Part shown: piece after piece, positions 6,601 through 13,437 of the stretch | Position numbering within the stretch: position 1 is the first letter of the stretch | Layout: each line of letters begins with the position of its first letter | Translations under genes and position numbers: made by a program | NCBI GenBank assembly: GCA_018712885.1 | Contig: DVGE01000026.1 | Location: 1 to 14,019 of the forward strand | Reading direction: 5' to 3' | DNA length: 14,019 bases | Source of the DNA: Candidatus Pullichristensenella stercoripullorum | GTDB taxonomy: Bacteria; Bacillota; Clostridia; Christensenellales; Aristaeellaceae | Notes under the pieces: generated by a model | Told to the model about the DNA's origin: nothing | The model's database searches: none | The model's input: the letters and a program-made list of their open reading frames with translations, nothing else

Positions 6601-9600
6601 CGAGCGCATGGAAACGTGGCATGGCCATCTCTACAACTGGTACGACATCGACACGCTGCGCCCTCTGCGCCCGCGCTACGTCTCCTCTGTGGACGGCGGA
6701 AACCTCGCCGCCGCGCTTTTGACCTGCGCTGCCTGGGTGCGCCCGCTCGACGCGCCGCTCGCCGGCCGTCTGCGCGCCCTGGCCGAAGGCATGGACTTCG
6801 CCTGCCTTTTCGACCGGGAACGCAAGCTGTTCTGGATCGGCGCGGATGTGGAGAACGATCGCCTGAGCGCGTCGCACTACGATCTGCTGGCCTCGGAATC
6901 GCGCATCCTCAGCTATGTGGCGATGATGCTGGGCCAGGTGGAGATCAAGCACTTCCGCTGTCTCGCCCGCCCCTGTGTGCGCCTTGGCAGGGAACAGGCG
7001 CTCGTCTCCTGGAGCGGCACCATGTTCGAATACCTGATGCCGGAGCTCTTTATGCGTTCGCGCCCCGGCACGCTGCTCAACGAAAGCGCCCACGCCGTCG
7101 CGCGCCTGCAACGTCGCCTGGGCGCGGCGCGGCAGCGCCCGTGGGGCGTGAGCGAATCCGGCTACTATGCCTTCGATATGCGCCTGAACTACCAGTACCG
7201 CGCCTTTGGCCTGCGCGAAGTGGCGCTGGGCGGCGGCGCGCGGCAGAGCGTAGTCGCGCCCTACGCCTCGCTGCTGGCGCTGTCTGTCTGCCCTGCAGAG
7301 GCAGCGGACAACGCGCTGGCCATGCGCGAAGCGGGATGGGCGGGGGAATACGGCTTTTATGAGGCCGCCGACTACACCGGCGCGCGCCCCGGCGAGGGGC
7401 CGAAGCTGGTCAAGAGCTACATGGCGCACCATCAGGGCATGGCGCTGGCGGCGCTGGCCAACGCGCTGGCGGACGACGCTATTTCGCGCTGCTTTGAGAG
7501 CATCCCCGAGGCCCGCGCCCTCTCCCTTTTGCTGGAGGAAAAGCCCTCCGCCCGCGTGAAACTGCGCAGGCGGCGCGAGACGCTTTCTCCCGAGAGCGCG
7601 CGGCACGCCGAAGACCGCGTCTTTCGCGCGGGGCGCGCGGAGAACCGCCTCGTGGACGCGCATCTGCTCTTTGGCGCGGGAGCGACGGCGCTGTTCACGG
7701 CCCGCGGCTGCGCGCTGTTTGCCCGCGAAGGCATCCTGGCCAACCGCTGCTTTGGCGACCTGCTCGATCCTCGCGGCGCTGTCCATCTCACGGCATATGC
7801 GGCGCGCACAGGGGAGGAGGCAGACCTCTTCCACGGCCGCGCCCGCTTCGACGCCGGCAGCGCGCATTACCAAAGCGCCGTCGACGGCGTGGACGTTGCG
7901 CTCGCCGCCGCGCTTTCGCCTGAGGACGGCTCGCTTTTCCTCGCGCTGCGCCTGCATAACGGCGCGCCGGCGGCGCGGGAACTGGAGATGACGCTCGCCT
8001 TCCCCGTGGCGCTCTGTTCGCGCGATGATTGCTGGGCGCATCCCGCCTTCCAAAGCCTTTTCGCATCCTCCGCGCGCACGCCGCAGGGCGCGCTTGTGTT
8101 CGCGCGCAGATCGGGCGGGCCGGGGCGCTCTCCCTATGCGCTTGTCGCGCTGGCGGCGGGCGGGGAAGTGACCTGGGAGACGGATCGCGCCCGCTTCGAG
8201 GGCCGCGAAGGAGACGCGCCGCGCGCGCTTTCCGGCACGCTGGGCTGTACGCTCGACCCCTGCGCGGCGCTGCGGCTGCGCGTGCGGCTGGAGGCGGGGG
8301 AGACGCGCGACGCGCACTTTGCCATCGCCCTCATTCCCCCGGAGGAGGCGGAGCGCTGGCAGGAGCGCAATGTCTCGGGAGCCGCGGGCGAGCGCGCCCG
8401 TCGCCTCGCCGCGACACAGGCGCGGGCGATGCTCGGCTTCGTCGGCCTGGGCGCCGACGCCTACCACCTGCTCGACCGCGCCGCGGCGCTTTTGTTTGAC
8501 GCGCGCCTTGCCGCCCGCGCCCGCGAGGGCGAAGCCGTTTTACGCGCCAGCCGCGGCGATCTTTGGGCGCTGGGCGTGAGCGGCGATCTGCCCATCCTCT
8601 GCGTGTCCGTGGCCGGCCGCGCCCAGCTGCCGCTGGCGCGCGAGGCTGTGCGCGCTCACGATTTTTACCGCACCATGGGCATCGCCTGCGACCTCGTGCT
8701 CGTCAATGACTACGGCAACGACTACGAACAGCCCGTGCGCGACGCCCTGCGCGATATGATCGCCGCTTCGCACCTGCGCGACCGCATCGGCGCGCGCGGC
8801 GGCGTACACGTGCTCGACGGCGCGCAGCTCACGCCCGGCCAGCGGGAGACGCTTTCCTGCGTCGCGGCCCTCGCCTTTGCGGGCGGCGCGGGCTTCTATG
8901 CCCAACTGCGCGCCAGGCTGGGCGCGTTGGAATTCGGCGGCCGCGCCGCCTACCGCCCCATGGAGGCGCGCGCGATGAAACTGCCGCCCATCCAGCGCGT
9001 TCTCTTCAACGGTTACGGCGGCTTTGCCGAAGATGGTTACGCCATCGACGGATCCGAACCGACACCCGCGGCCTGGTCGAACGTGCTGGCCGGGGAAAAT
9101 TTCGGCGCGATCGTCACCGAGCGCGGCGGCGGCTTCCTCTTTGGCAAAAACAGCCGCCTGGAGCGCCTCACGCCCTTTTACAACGATCCGCTGCGCGAGG
9201 GCTGGGGCCTGATGCTCTACCTGTCCGACGAGGGCAAAGGCACATACGCCCGCCTCCTGCCCGGCGAAGCGCCCCTCACGCCCTTCCGCGCCACCCATGG
9301 ACTGGCTCGCTCCTGCTTTTTGAGCGGAGCGGACGGCCTGCGCTTTGAAACGACGCTCTATATCCGCCCGGACGCGGACGCCCTCGGCGTGGAAGTCGCG
9401 GTGCAAAACGCCTCCGGCAAGGCCCGCGCCTGCGCCGTCACCGCCTTCGTGGACTGGCTTTTGGGCGTGGACGCCCGCGACGCCGCCTGGCTGTACACCT
9501 GGAACGAAAACGGCGTCTGTCTGGCGCGCGGCGTCATGCCTGGCGTCGCCTATCTCGCCGCTCTCGACGCGCCGGCGGAAGCGGGCGCGGAACGCGAGGC

Positions 9601-11344
9601 CTTCCTCGGGCACGGCGGCGTCATGCGGCCCGACGGCCTCTTCGAAAAGCGCGGCGGCAAGCGCGGCTGGGCGCTGAAAGCGCGTCTGGCGTTGGCGGCG
9701 GGCGAGGAAGTGAAACACTGTTTCGCCATTGGCTGGGCGAGCGGCCGCGAAGAAGCCCTGAAGACCATCGCGGCGCTGCGGGAACGTCCCTCGGCGCTGG
9801 CGGAGGCGGAGACGGCGTGGCAAGAGCGCCTGCGGGCGCTGCGCGTCGAGACCGGCGACGAAGCCCTCGACCGCCTCTTGCCGTGGCTCGTCAAACAGGC
9901 CCTCGACGCCCGCGTCCGCGCCCGCGCCGGGCTCTATCAGGCCGGCGGCGCTTACGGCTTCCGCGACCAGCTGCAGGACATGCTTTTGCTCATGCACTTC
10001 GAGCCTTCTCTGGCCCGCGAACACCTCCTGCTCTGCGCGGCGCGGCAATTCGCCTCCGGCGACGTGCTGCACTGGTGGCACATGCCCTATGCAGGCGTGC
10101 GCACGCGCATCTCGGACGACCGCCTCTTTTTGCCCTACGCGGCGGCGGCCTACGTGCGTCTCACCGGCGACGCGGGGGTGCTGAACGCGCGCGTCCCCTA
10201 CCTGCGCGACGTGCCCATCCCCGAGGGCAAGGCCGACTGGTACGGCCCCGCCGAAGTCTCGGAGGAAATGGGCACGCTCCACGACCACTGCATGCGCGCC
10301 TTTCGCTTGAGCGCCAGCTTGACCGGCGAACACGGCCTCGCCCGCATGGGCGCGGGCGACTGGAACGACAGCATGGACCGCGTCGGCGCGAAGGGGAAGG
10401 GGGAGAGCGTCTGGCTTTCGCAATTTCTCTCCGTGGCCGCGACGAACTACGCCGAGGTCGCCCCGGACGAGGCCGACCGCGCGTATCTCAACGCACTCGC
10501 GGCGCAGATGAACGCCGCCGTGGAGGAGTTTGGCTGGGATGGGAACTGGTATCTGCGCGCCTACGACGACGAGGGCCGCAAGCTGGGTTCAGCCTCCGCG
10601 CCCGCCTGCCGCATCGACGCCATTTGTCAGGCGTGGGCGGCGCTCTCAGACCTCGACCCCGCGCGCGTCGCCCGGGCGCTGGACGCGGCCTGGGAACAGC
10701 TCGTCGATGAAGAACACGGCCTGGTCAAGCTGCTGACGCCGCCCTTCGATCAAGACGGCTTCGACCCCGGCTATATCCGCGCCTATCCCCCGGGCGTGCG
10801 CGAAAACGGCGGGCAGTACACCCACGCGGCCTGCTGGCTGCTGCTGGCCTGCGTCCACGCCGGGCAGGAGGCGCGCGCCCACCGCCTTTTGCGGATGCTC
10901 GCGCCCACCACGCACGCCGCCACGCGCGAGGCTGCCGACCGCTACCGCGTCGAGCCCTACGTGCTGGCCGCGGACGTCTACGGCGAGCCCCCGCACGCGG
11001 GGCGCGGCGGCTGGACGTGGTACACCGGCGCGGCGGGCTGGTACTTCCAGTGCGTCCTCGCCCTGCTGGGCTACGAGCGGCGCGGCGAGGAAGTCCGCCT
11101 CCGCGCCCTGCTGGGCGACTGGCCGCAGGCGGCGGTGACGGTGCGCTTTGGAAGCAGCGAATACCGCCTCGTCTGCCGCCGCGAGGCGCGCGGCATTACC
11201 CTCGACGGCGCGAGCGTGCCCGGCGAGACCATCCGCATGCGGGACGACGGCAAGGCGCACGAGGCCGTCTTCCCGCCCCGGCAGGCGGCCATCGGCGGCG
11301 AAAAAAACACAAATGATAACATTCCGCAGATATTTTTGCGTTGA
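3644..11344 (+). CDS. Cyclic beta-1,2-glucan synthase-like protein (GT84 + glycoamylase-like + GH94)
   Basis: This giant protein (about 2566 residues) has the domain order of NdvB/Cgs, which makes cyclic beta-1,2-glucan from UDP-glucose at the inner membrane; Brucella Cgs is a few hundred residues longer. Order seen: soluble helical N-terminal region (1-365); two membrane helices (372-415); GT84 transferase domain (about 430-735) with D578-A-D580, HD688LIE691 and R719LNRW723; further helices near 751-793 and 852-890; glycoamylase-like domain (about 900-1290) with WSGTMFEYLMP (1123-1133) and MAHHQGM (1260-1266); a first GH94-type sandwich and linked region (about 1326-1780); and a second, complete GH94 module (about 1786-2550) with RDQLQD (2107-2112) and the DWND acid motif (2239-2242). 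GH94 phosphorolysis sets ring size in Cgs. ATG 3644 follows AGGAGG at 3627-3632. The product in this organism is inferred; a linear beta-1,2-glucan is possible. No ndvA-type exporter is in the window. Confidence 0.88.
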   Translation: MNGLARLSSKLRARRSERELGSGGERDERSLARHMRSLAVQLHVDGRARLSCPASLAAQTQALAREAGDVLRESACATAALQRLHEDARIMEACAAQARLDGGVRLPAVGRSPRVLVLMREVVALGDTALSGERLLLALRAFDDVQALTMAEVWAVPTALRRALSEAFCHSARAVIEHARERRAAERFVEADDGAGRMGDSPAFFERALQLAVERELPEVRARLESRMARLGESGEKMIRLEHEAQALLAMRLDNLIGAKRMLDALDWQKCFAELSRTEAELRADPDGTYPRMDDASRAAVREQVQALSRRLRLGEQMVARQAAAAAREHGGARGTVCWWLYEDEGRAALAARLGSRAHPPRLIPDPRGCRLITAQALCFAALFAAYALIARSFLVLALGVPLAWSTAMLLLGRLSARFARPRRLLKLRPEALGGEVRLLVVVPALLSSAKRALELCDDLETLGCLDRDENAAYLLLGDFRDGPAATEPDDAEILAAARARVRAMNERAGREKYFYLHRERSFYAPDQRWMGHERKRGALMALNRLLLDAPGARNAFAAEGEACDRLAGRFSLVATLDADTRALPGSLHALAGALLHPLNRPRTEGGARRGYAIVQPNMELSASAVKNGFIRLFAGSGGVDAYPVSVSNLYQDMTGRGSFGGKGVYDVRAFMEAVEGKLPEGRVLSHDLIEGELAGTAFADDISLYDGFPETFSAYLKRLNRWTRGDWQLLPFLFRRGLSALSRLKLLDNLLRSLALPSLLALLLQGIWFDLRPAFALGVLYAFLDPLTHLFHAKGDLWRRAVTQLAALPSTAAALFDAAARTLFRLAFTKKHMLDWVTSADAAAGGTRVGTACRVGAILCVPGLLSAAWLLPSLALIALFLLAPGLLRDLQNTPTDRRGSLDARQLGALTRLARETWGFFEAHVTPRENFLPPDNVQIDPAVGAARRTSPTNVGLYLTACLAARALGFIRDPELRERLAATVETLERMETWHGHLYNWYDIDTLRPLRPRYVSSVDGGNLAAALLTCAAWVRPLDAPLAGRLRALAEGMDFACLFDRERKLFWIGADVENDRLSASHYDLLASESRILSYVAMMLGQVEIKHFRCLARPCVRLGREQALVSWSGTMFEYLMPELFMRSRPGTLLNESAHAVARLQRRLGAARQRPWGVSESGYYAFDMRLNYQYRAFGLREVALGGGARQSVVAPYASLLALSVCPAEAADNALAMREAGWAGEYGFYEAADYTGARPGEGPKLVKSYMAHHQGMALAALANALADDAISRCFESIPEARALSLLLEEKPSARVKLRRRRETLSPESARHAEDRVFRAGRAENRLVDAHLLFGAGATALFTARGCALFAREGILANRCFGDLLDPRGAVHLTAYAARTGEEADLFHGRARFDAGSAHYQSAVDGVDVALAAALSPEDGSLFLALRLHNGAPAARELEMTLAFPVALCSRDDCWAHPAFQSLFASSARTPQGALVFARRSGGPGRSPYALVALAAGGEVTWETDRARFEGREGDAPRALSGTLGCTLDPCAALRLRVRLEAGETRDAHFAIALIPPEEAERWQERNVSGAAGERARRLAATQARAMLGFVGLGADAYHLLDRAAALLFDARLAARAREGEAVLRASRGDLWALGVSGDLPILCVSVAGRAQLPLAREAVRAHDFYRTMGIACDLVLVNDYGNDYEQPVRDALRDMIAASHLRDRIGARGGVHVLDGAQLTPGQRETLSCVAALAFAGGAGFYAQLRARLGALEFGGRAAYRPMEARAMKLPPIQRVLFNGYGGFAEDGYAIDGSEPTPAAWSNVLAGENFGAIVTERGGGFLFGKNSRLERLTPFYNDPLREGWGLMLYLSDEGKGTYARLLPGEAPLTPFRATHGLARSCFLSGADGLRFETTLYIRPDADALGVEVAVQNASGKARACAVTAFVDWLLGVDARDAAWLYTWNENGVCLARGVMPGVAYLAALDAPAEAGAEREAFLGHGGVMRPDGLFEKRGGKRGWALKARLALAAGEEVKHCFAIGWASGREEALKTIAALRERPSALAEAETAWQERLRALRVETGDEALDRLLPWLVKQALDARVRARAGLYQAGGAYGFRDQLQDMLLLMHFEPSLAREHLLLCAARQFASGDVLHWWHMPYAGVRTRISDDRLFLPYAAAAYVRLTGDAGVLNARVPYLRDVPIPEGKADWYGPAEVSEEMGTLHDHCMRAFRLSASLTGEHGLARMGAGDWNDSMDRVGAKGKGESVWLSQFLSVAATNYAEVAPDEADRAYLNALAAQMNAAVEEFGWDGNWYLRAYDDEGRKLGSASAPACRIDAICQAWAALSDLDPARVARALDAAWEQLVDEEHGLVKLLTPPFDQDGFDPGYIRAYPPGVRENGGQYTHAACWLLLACVHAGQEARAHRLLRMLAPTTHAATREAADRYRVEPYVLAADVYGEPPHAGRGGWTWYTGAAGWYFQCVLALLGYERRGEEVRLRALLGDWPQAAVTVRFGSSEYRLVCRREARGITLDGASVPGETIRMRDDGKAHEAVFPPRQAAIGGEKNTNDNIPQIFLR

Positions 11345-11369
11345 CGAACGGCAAAAAACGTGCTATCAT
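11341..11369 (+). promoter_or_regulatory. Strong sigma-70-type promoter of the aromatic amino acid operon
   Basis: TTGACG (11341-11346) and TATCAT (11364-11369) are separated by 17 bases, with a TGC just before the -10 box that makes it an extended -10. The A/T-rich stretch upstream, including seven As at 11301-11307, could act as an UP element. The -35 box contains the stop codon of the glucan synthase gene (TGA 11342-11344). Transcription should begin near 11376, leaving only a short 5' end before the leader peptide's ribosome binding site. Confidence 0.8.
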
Positions 11370-11397
11370 AGTTATAAATTTTTCAGGAGGCGCTGAA

Positions 11398-11481
11398 ATG
11401 ACCGCCCAGTTCTTTGCGCGCGAGGCTTACTTTTACTTTAGCTTTATCGGCTCGGTCGATAAGGCATGTTGCTGCGCGTAA
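11398..11481 (+). CDS. Phe/Tyr-rich leader peptide of the aromatic amino acid operon
   Basis: This 27-codon frame starts at ATG 11398, seven bases after AGGAGG (11385-11390), and ends with TAA 11479-11481. Seven of the twelve residues from 5 to 16 are aromatic: F5, F6, Y11, F12, Y13, F14 and F16, with the run YFYFSF at 11-16. No tryptophan is present. Residues 24-26 are three cysteines. Such a peptide, placed between a strong promoter and a terminator ahead of DAHP synthase and TyrA, fits a ribosome-stalling sensor of charged Phe and Tyr tRNA, like the E. coli pheL leader in principle. It has no similarity to a functional protein and probably acts only by being translated. It is too short for usual gene callers and would be missed. 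Confidence 0.85.
   Translation: MTAQFFAREAYFYFSFIGSVDKACCCA
11415..11480 (+). promoter_or_regulatory. Leader RNA 1:2 (anti-antiterminator) structure
   Basis: Two nested pairings lie within the leader peptide gene. TGCGCGC (11415-11421) can pair with GCGCGTA (11474-11480), and inside it CTTTATCG (11442-11449) pairs with CGATAAGG (11457-11464) around a seven-base loop. The aromatic codons 11-16 (11428-11445) lie between and within these arms, so a ribosome stalled there would break both. The outer pairing has one G-T wobble and a large interior, so the inner hairpin is the more certain part. Confidence 0.5.
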
Positions 11482-11520
11482 AAGAACGCAAGAGAAGCAC
11501 TTCGGCTTTGCAGTACATGC
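11464..11520 (+). promoter_or_regulatory. Candidate antiterminator of the aromatic operon leader
   Basis: GCATGT (11464-11469) pairs with ACATGC (11515-11520), and CTGC (11472-11475) pairs with GCAG (11510-11513), separated by a small internal loop. The right side takes up the base of the terminator loop and the end of its 5' arm, so this structure and the terminator exclude each other. The left side sits just before the leader stop codon and would be covered by a ribosome that reaches it. This is read by eye; no folding energy was computed. Confidence 0.55.
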
Positions 11521-11538
11521 GCTGCAAAGCCGTTTTTT
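11503..11538 (+). terminator. Intrinsic terminator (attenuator) before DAHP synthase
   Basis: CGGCTTTGCAG (11503-11513) is perfectly paired with CTGCAAAGCCG (11522-11532), an 11-bp stem with an eight-base loop, followed by six Ts (11533-11538). It starts 22 bases after the leader peptide stop and ends 36 bases before the DAHP synthase start. A strong terminator between a promoter and its first enzyme gene is the mark of an attenuator. Confidence 0.88.
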
Positions 11539-11574
11539 GTTGGGACGGCCGCATGGCGCGGAAGGGAGAACACC

Positions 11575-12594
11575 ATGGTCATACTGCTCAAGGATCACGC
11601 GGATAAAAGACAGGTGGACAATCTGGTTTCCTGGCTCAAATCAATGGGCTTTGACGTACACATGTCCGTCGGCAGCAACCAGACGCTGCTCGGGCTGATC
11701 GGCGACACCTCCACCGTGGACATCGACGTGCTCAAATCGCTGGAGATCGTCGAAAACGTCAAGCGCATCCAGGAGCCGTACAAAAACGCCAACCGCAAGT
11801 TCCACGCCGAGGACACGGTGGTGGACTGCGGCGCGGGGCGCAAGATCGGCGGGGGGCACTTCCAGATCATCGCCGGCCCCTGCTCGGTGGAATCCCTGGA
11901 ACAGATCACCTACGTGGCCAAGCGCGTCAAGGAGGCGGGCGCGGGCCTTCTGCGCGGCGGCGCCTTCAAGCCGCGCACCTCGCCCTACGCCTTTCAGGGC
12001 CTGCACGCCAAGGGCATCGACCTGCTTTTGGAGGCCAAGCGCGAAACGGGCCTGCCCATCGTCACCGAGATCATGGACGTGGCCACGCTGCCCCTCTTCG
12101 AGGACGTGGACGTCATCCAGGTCGGCGCGCGCAACATGCAGAATTTCGAGCTGCTCAAGGAGCTGGGCATGACGAAAAAGCCCATCCTCTTAAAGCGCGG
12201 CCTCGCCAACACCATTCAGGAGCTTCTCATGAGCGCCGAATACATCATGGCCGGCGGTAACCCCAACGTCATCCTCTGCGAGCGCGGCATCCGCACCTTC
12301 GAGACGGCCACGCGCAACACGCTCGACCTCTCGGCGGTGCCGGTGCTCCACAACCTCACGCACCTGCCCGTGGTGGTCGATCCCAGCCACGCGACCGGCG
12401 TTGCCTCGCTGGTGCGCCCCATGGCGCTGGCGGCGGTGGCCGCGGGCGCGGACGGGTTGATGATCGAGGTACACAACGACCCGGCCCACGCCAAGTCCGA
12501 CGGCGCGCAGTCGCTGACGCCCGAGGCGTTTGACGAAGTCGCCGCCGCTGTGCGCGATGTGCGCAGGGTCGTGCGGGGGGAGGCGGAAGCATGA
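11575..12594 (+). CDS. aroF: 3-deoxy-7-phosphoheptulonate (DAHP) synthase, type I-beta
   Basis: The 339-residue enzyme condenses phosphoenolpyruvate and erythrose 4-phosphate, the first step of the shikimate pathway. Residues 1 to about 75 form a ferredoxin-like regulatory domain as in Thermotoga maritima DAHP synthase, where Tyr and Phe inhibit. The barrel follows, with IIAGPCSVES, RGGAFKPRTSPYAFQG, QVGARNMQNF, LLKRG and DPSHATG. The likely metal ligands are C103, H272, E298 and D309, which closely match the Thermotoga positions. K207 in LLKRG lies in the active site. ATG 11575 has GAAGGGAG at 11561-11568. It is the first enzyme gene after the Phe/Tyr-rich attenuator, so it appears controlled both by transcription and by feedback. 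Its stop overlaps the tyrA start (ATGA). The symbol aroF follows Firmicutes usage; aroA or aroG are used elsewhere. Confidence 0.95.
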   Translation: MVILLKDHADKRQVDNLVSWLKSMGFDVHMSVGSNQTLLGLIGDTSTVDIDVLKSLEIVENVKRIQEPYKNANRKFHAEDTVVDCGAGRKIGGGHFQIIAGPCSVESLEQITYVAKRVKEAGAGLLRGGAFKPRTSPYAFQGLHAKGIDLLLEAKRETGLPIVTEIMDVATLPLFEDVDVIQVGARNMQNFELLKELGMTKKPILLKRGLANTIQELLMSAEYIMAGGNPNVILCERGIRTFETATRNTLDLSAVPVLHNLTHLPVVVDPSHATGVASLVRPMALAAVAAGADGLMIEVHNDPAHAKSDGAQSLTPEAFDEVAAAVRDVRRVVRGEAEA

Positions 12595-13424
12595 ACATCG
12601 CCGTCGTCGGCCTGGGGCTCATCGGCGGCTCCATGGCCAAGGCCATCAAGCGCGCCACGCGCCACACGGTGCTGGGCGCAGACAAAAGCGAATCGGCGCT
12701 TTTGAAGGCGGAACTGCTCGGCGCCATCGACGCGCGCCTCACCGATGAAACGCTTTCCACCTGCGATCTGGTCATCGTCGCCCTCTACCCGCGCGATACG
12801 GTGGATTACATCCTCTCCCACGCCCACCTCTTCCGTCCCGGCGCGCTGGTGGTGGACTGCGCCGGCGTCAAGCGCTGCGTGTGCGAAGCGCTCTTTGGCG
12901 CGCCGGCCCTTGCGCGCGTTACCTTCATGGGCGGCCACCCCATGGCCGGGCGCGAGTTCTCCGGCTTTGATTATGCCAAGGACGACCTCTTTGAAAACGC
13001 CTCGATGATCCTCGTGCCCGCCCCGGGTACGGACGTCGCCACCGTGCAGATGGCCAAGGACTTCTTCCTCTCCCTCGGCTTCGGCCGCGTGCGCTTCTCC
13101 ACGCCCAGCGAGCACGATGAGATGATCGCCCTCACCTCGCAGCTTGCCCACATCGTCTCCAGCGCCTACGTCAAAAGCCCGCTGGCGGCGCGGCACAAGG
13201 GCTTTTCCGCCGGCAGCTTCCTCGATATGACGCGCGTGGCGCGCCTCAACGAGGATATGTGGACGGAGCTGTTCTTCGACAACGCCGATATGCTCTCCCA
13301 GGAACTGGGCGGCATCATCAAGCGTCTGGAGGGCTACAAACTGGCGCTGGACACGCGCGCCACGGTGACGATGAAGCAGCTTCTGCGCGAGGGCCGCGAG
13401 GCCAAGGAAGCGCTGGACGAGTAA
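12591..13424 (+). CDS. tyrA: Prephenate dehydrogenase
   Basis: The 277-residue protein oxidises and decarboxylates prephenate to 4-hydroxyphenylpyruvate for tyrosine synthesis. It begins with a Rossmann dinucleotide motif, GLGLIGGS, at residues 7-14. Active-site patterns are MGGHPMAGRE with H116 and SEHDEMIALTSQLAH with H175 and H187, as in the TyrA family. At 277 residues it lacks both a chorismate mutase domain and a C-terminal ACT domain, so tyrosine feedback through an ACT domain is not expected. The start ATG 12591 overlaps the DAHP synthase stop by four bases and has GGAGG at 12579-12583, so the two genes are translationally coupled. It lies downstream of the Phe/Tyr-rich leader, consistent with end-product control. 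An arogenate dehydrogenase activity cannot be excluded from sequence alone. Confidence 0.93.
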   Translation: MNIAVVGLGLIGGSMAKAIKRATRHTVLGADKSESALLKAELLGAIDARLTDETLSTCDLVIVALYPRDTVDYILSHAHLFRPGALVVDCAGVKRCVCEALFGAPALARVTFMGGHPMAGREFSGFDYAKDDLFENASMILVPAPGTDVATVQMAKDFFLSLGFGRVRFSTPSEHDEMIALTSQLAHIVSSAYVKSPLAARHKGFSAGSFLDMTRVARLNEDMWTELFFDNADMLSQELGGIIKRLEGYKLALDTRATVTMKQLLREGREAKEALDE

Positions 13425-13437
13425 AGGAGGCGCGCAT

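Noticed and set aside
3611..8467. A 1618-codon open frame on the minus strand, opposite the glucan synthase
   Set aside because: It lies antisense to a gene with clear domain motifs, has a low-complexity Arg/Ala/Gly/His-rich translation and no recognisable domain. GC-rich codon use removes stop codons from this frame.
8540..10423. A 627-codon minus-strand open frame
   Set aside because: Shadow of the GH94 coding region; composition is biased and no domain is visible.
11376..11574. T-box riboswitch upstream of DAHP synthase
   Set aside because: No T-box consensus or specifier-stem layout is visible in about 200 bases, whereas a translated Phe/Tyr-rich frame and terminator explain the region.
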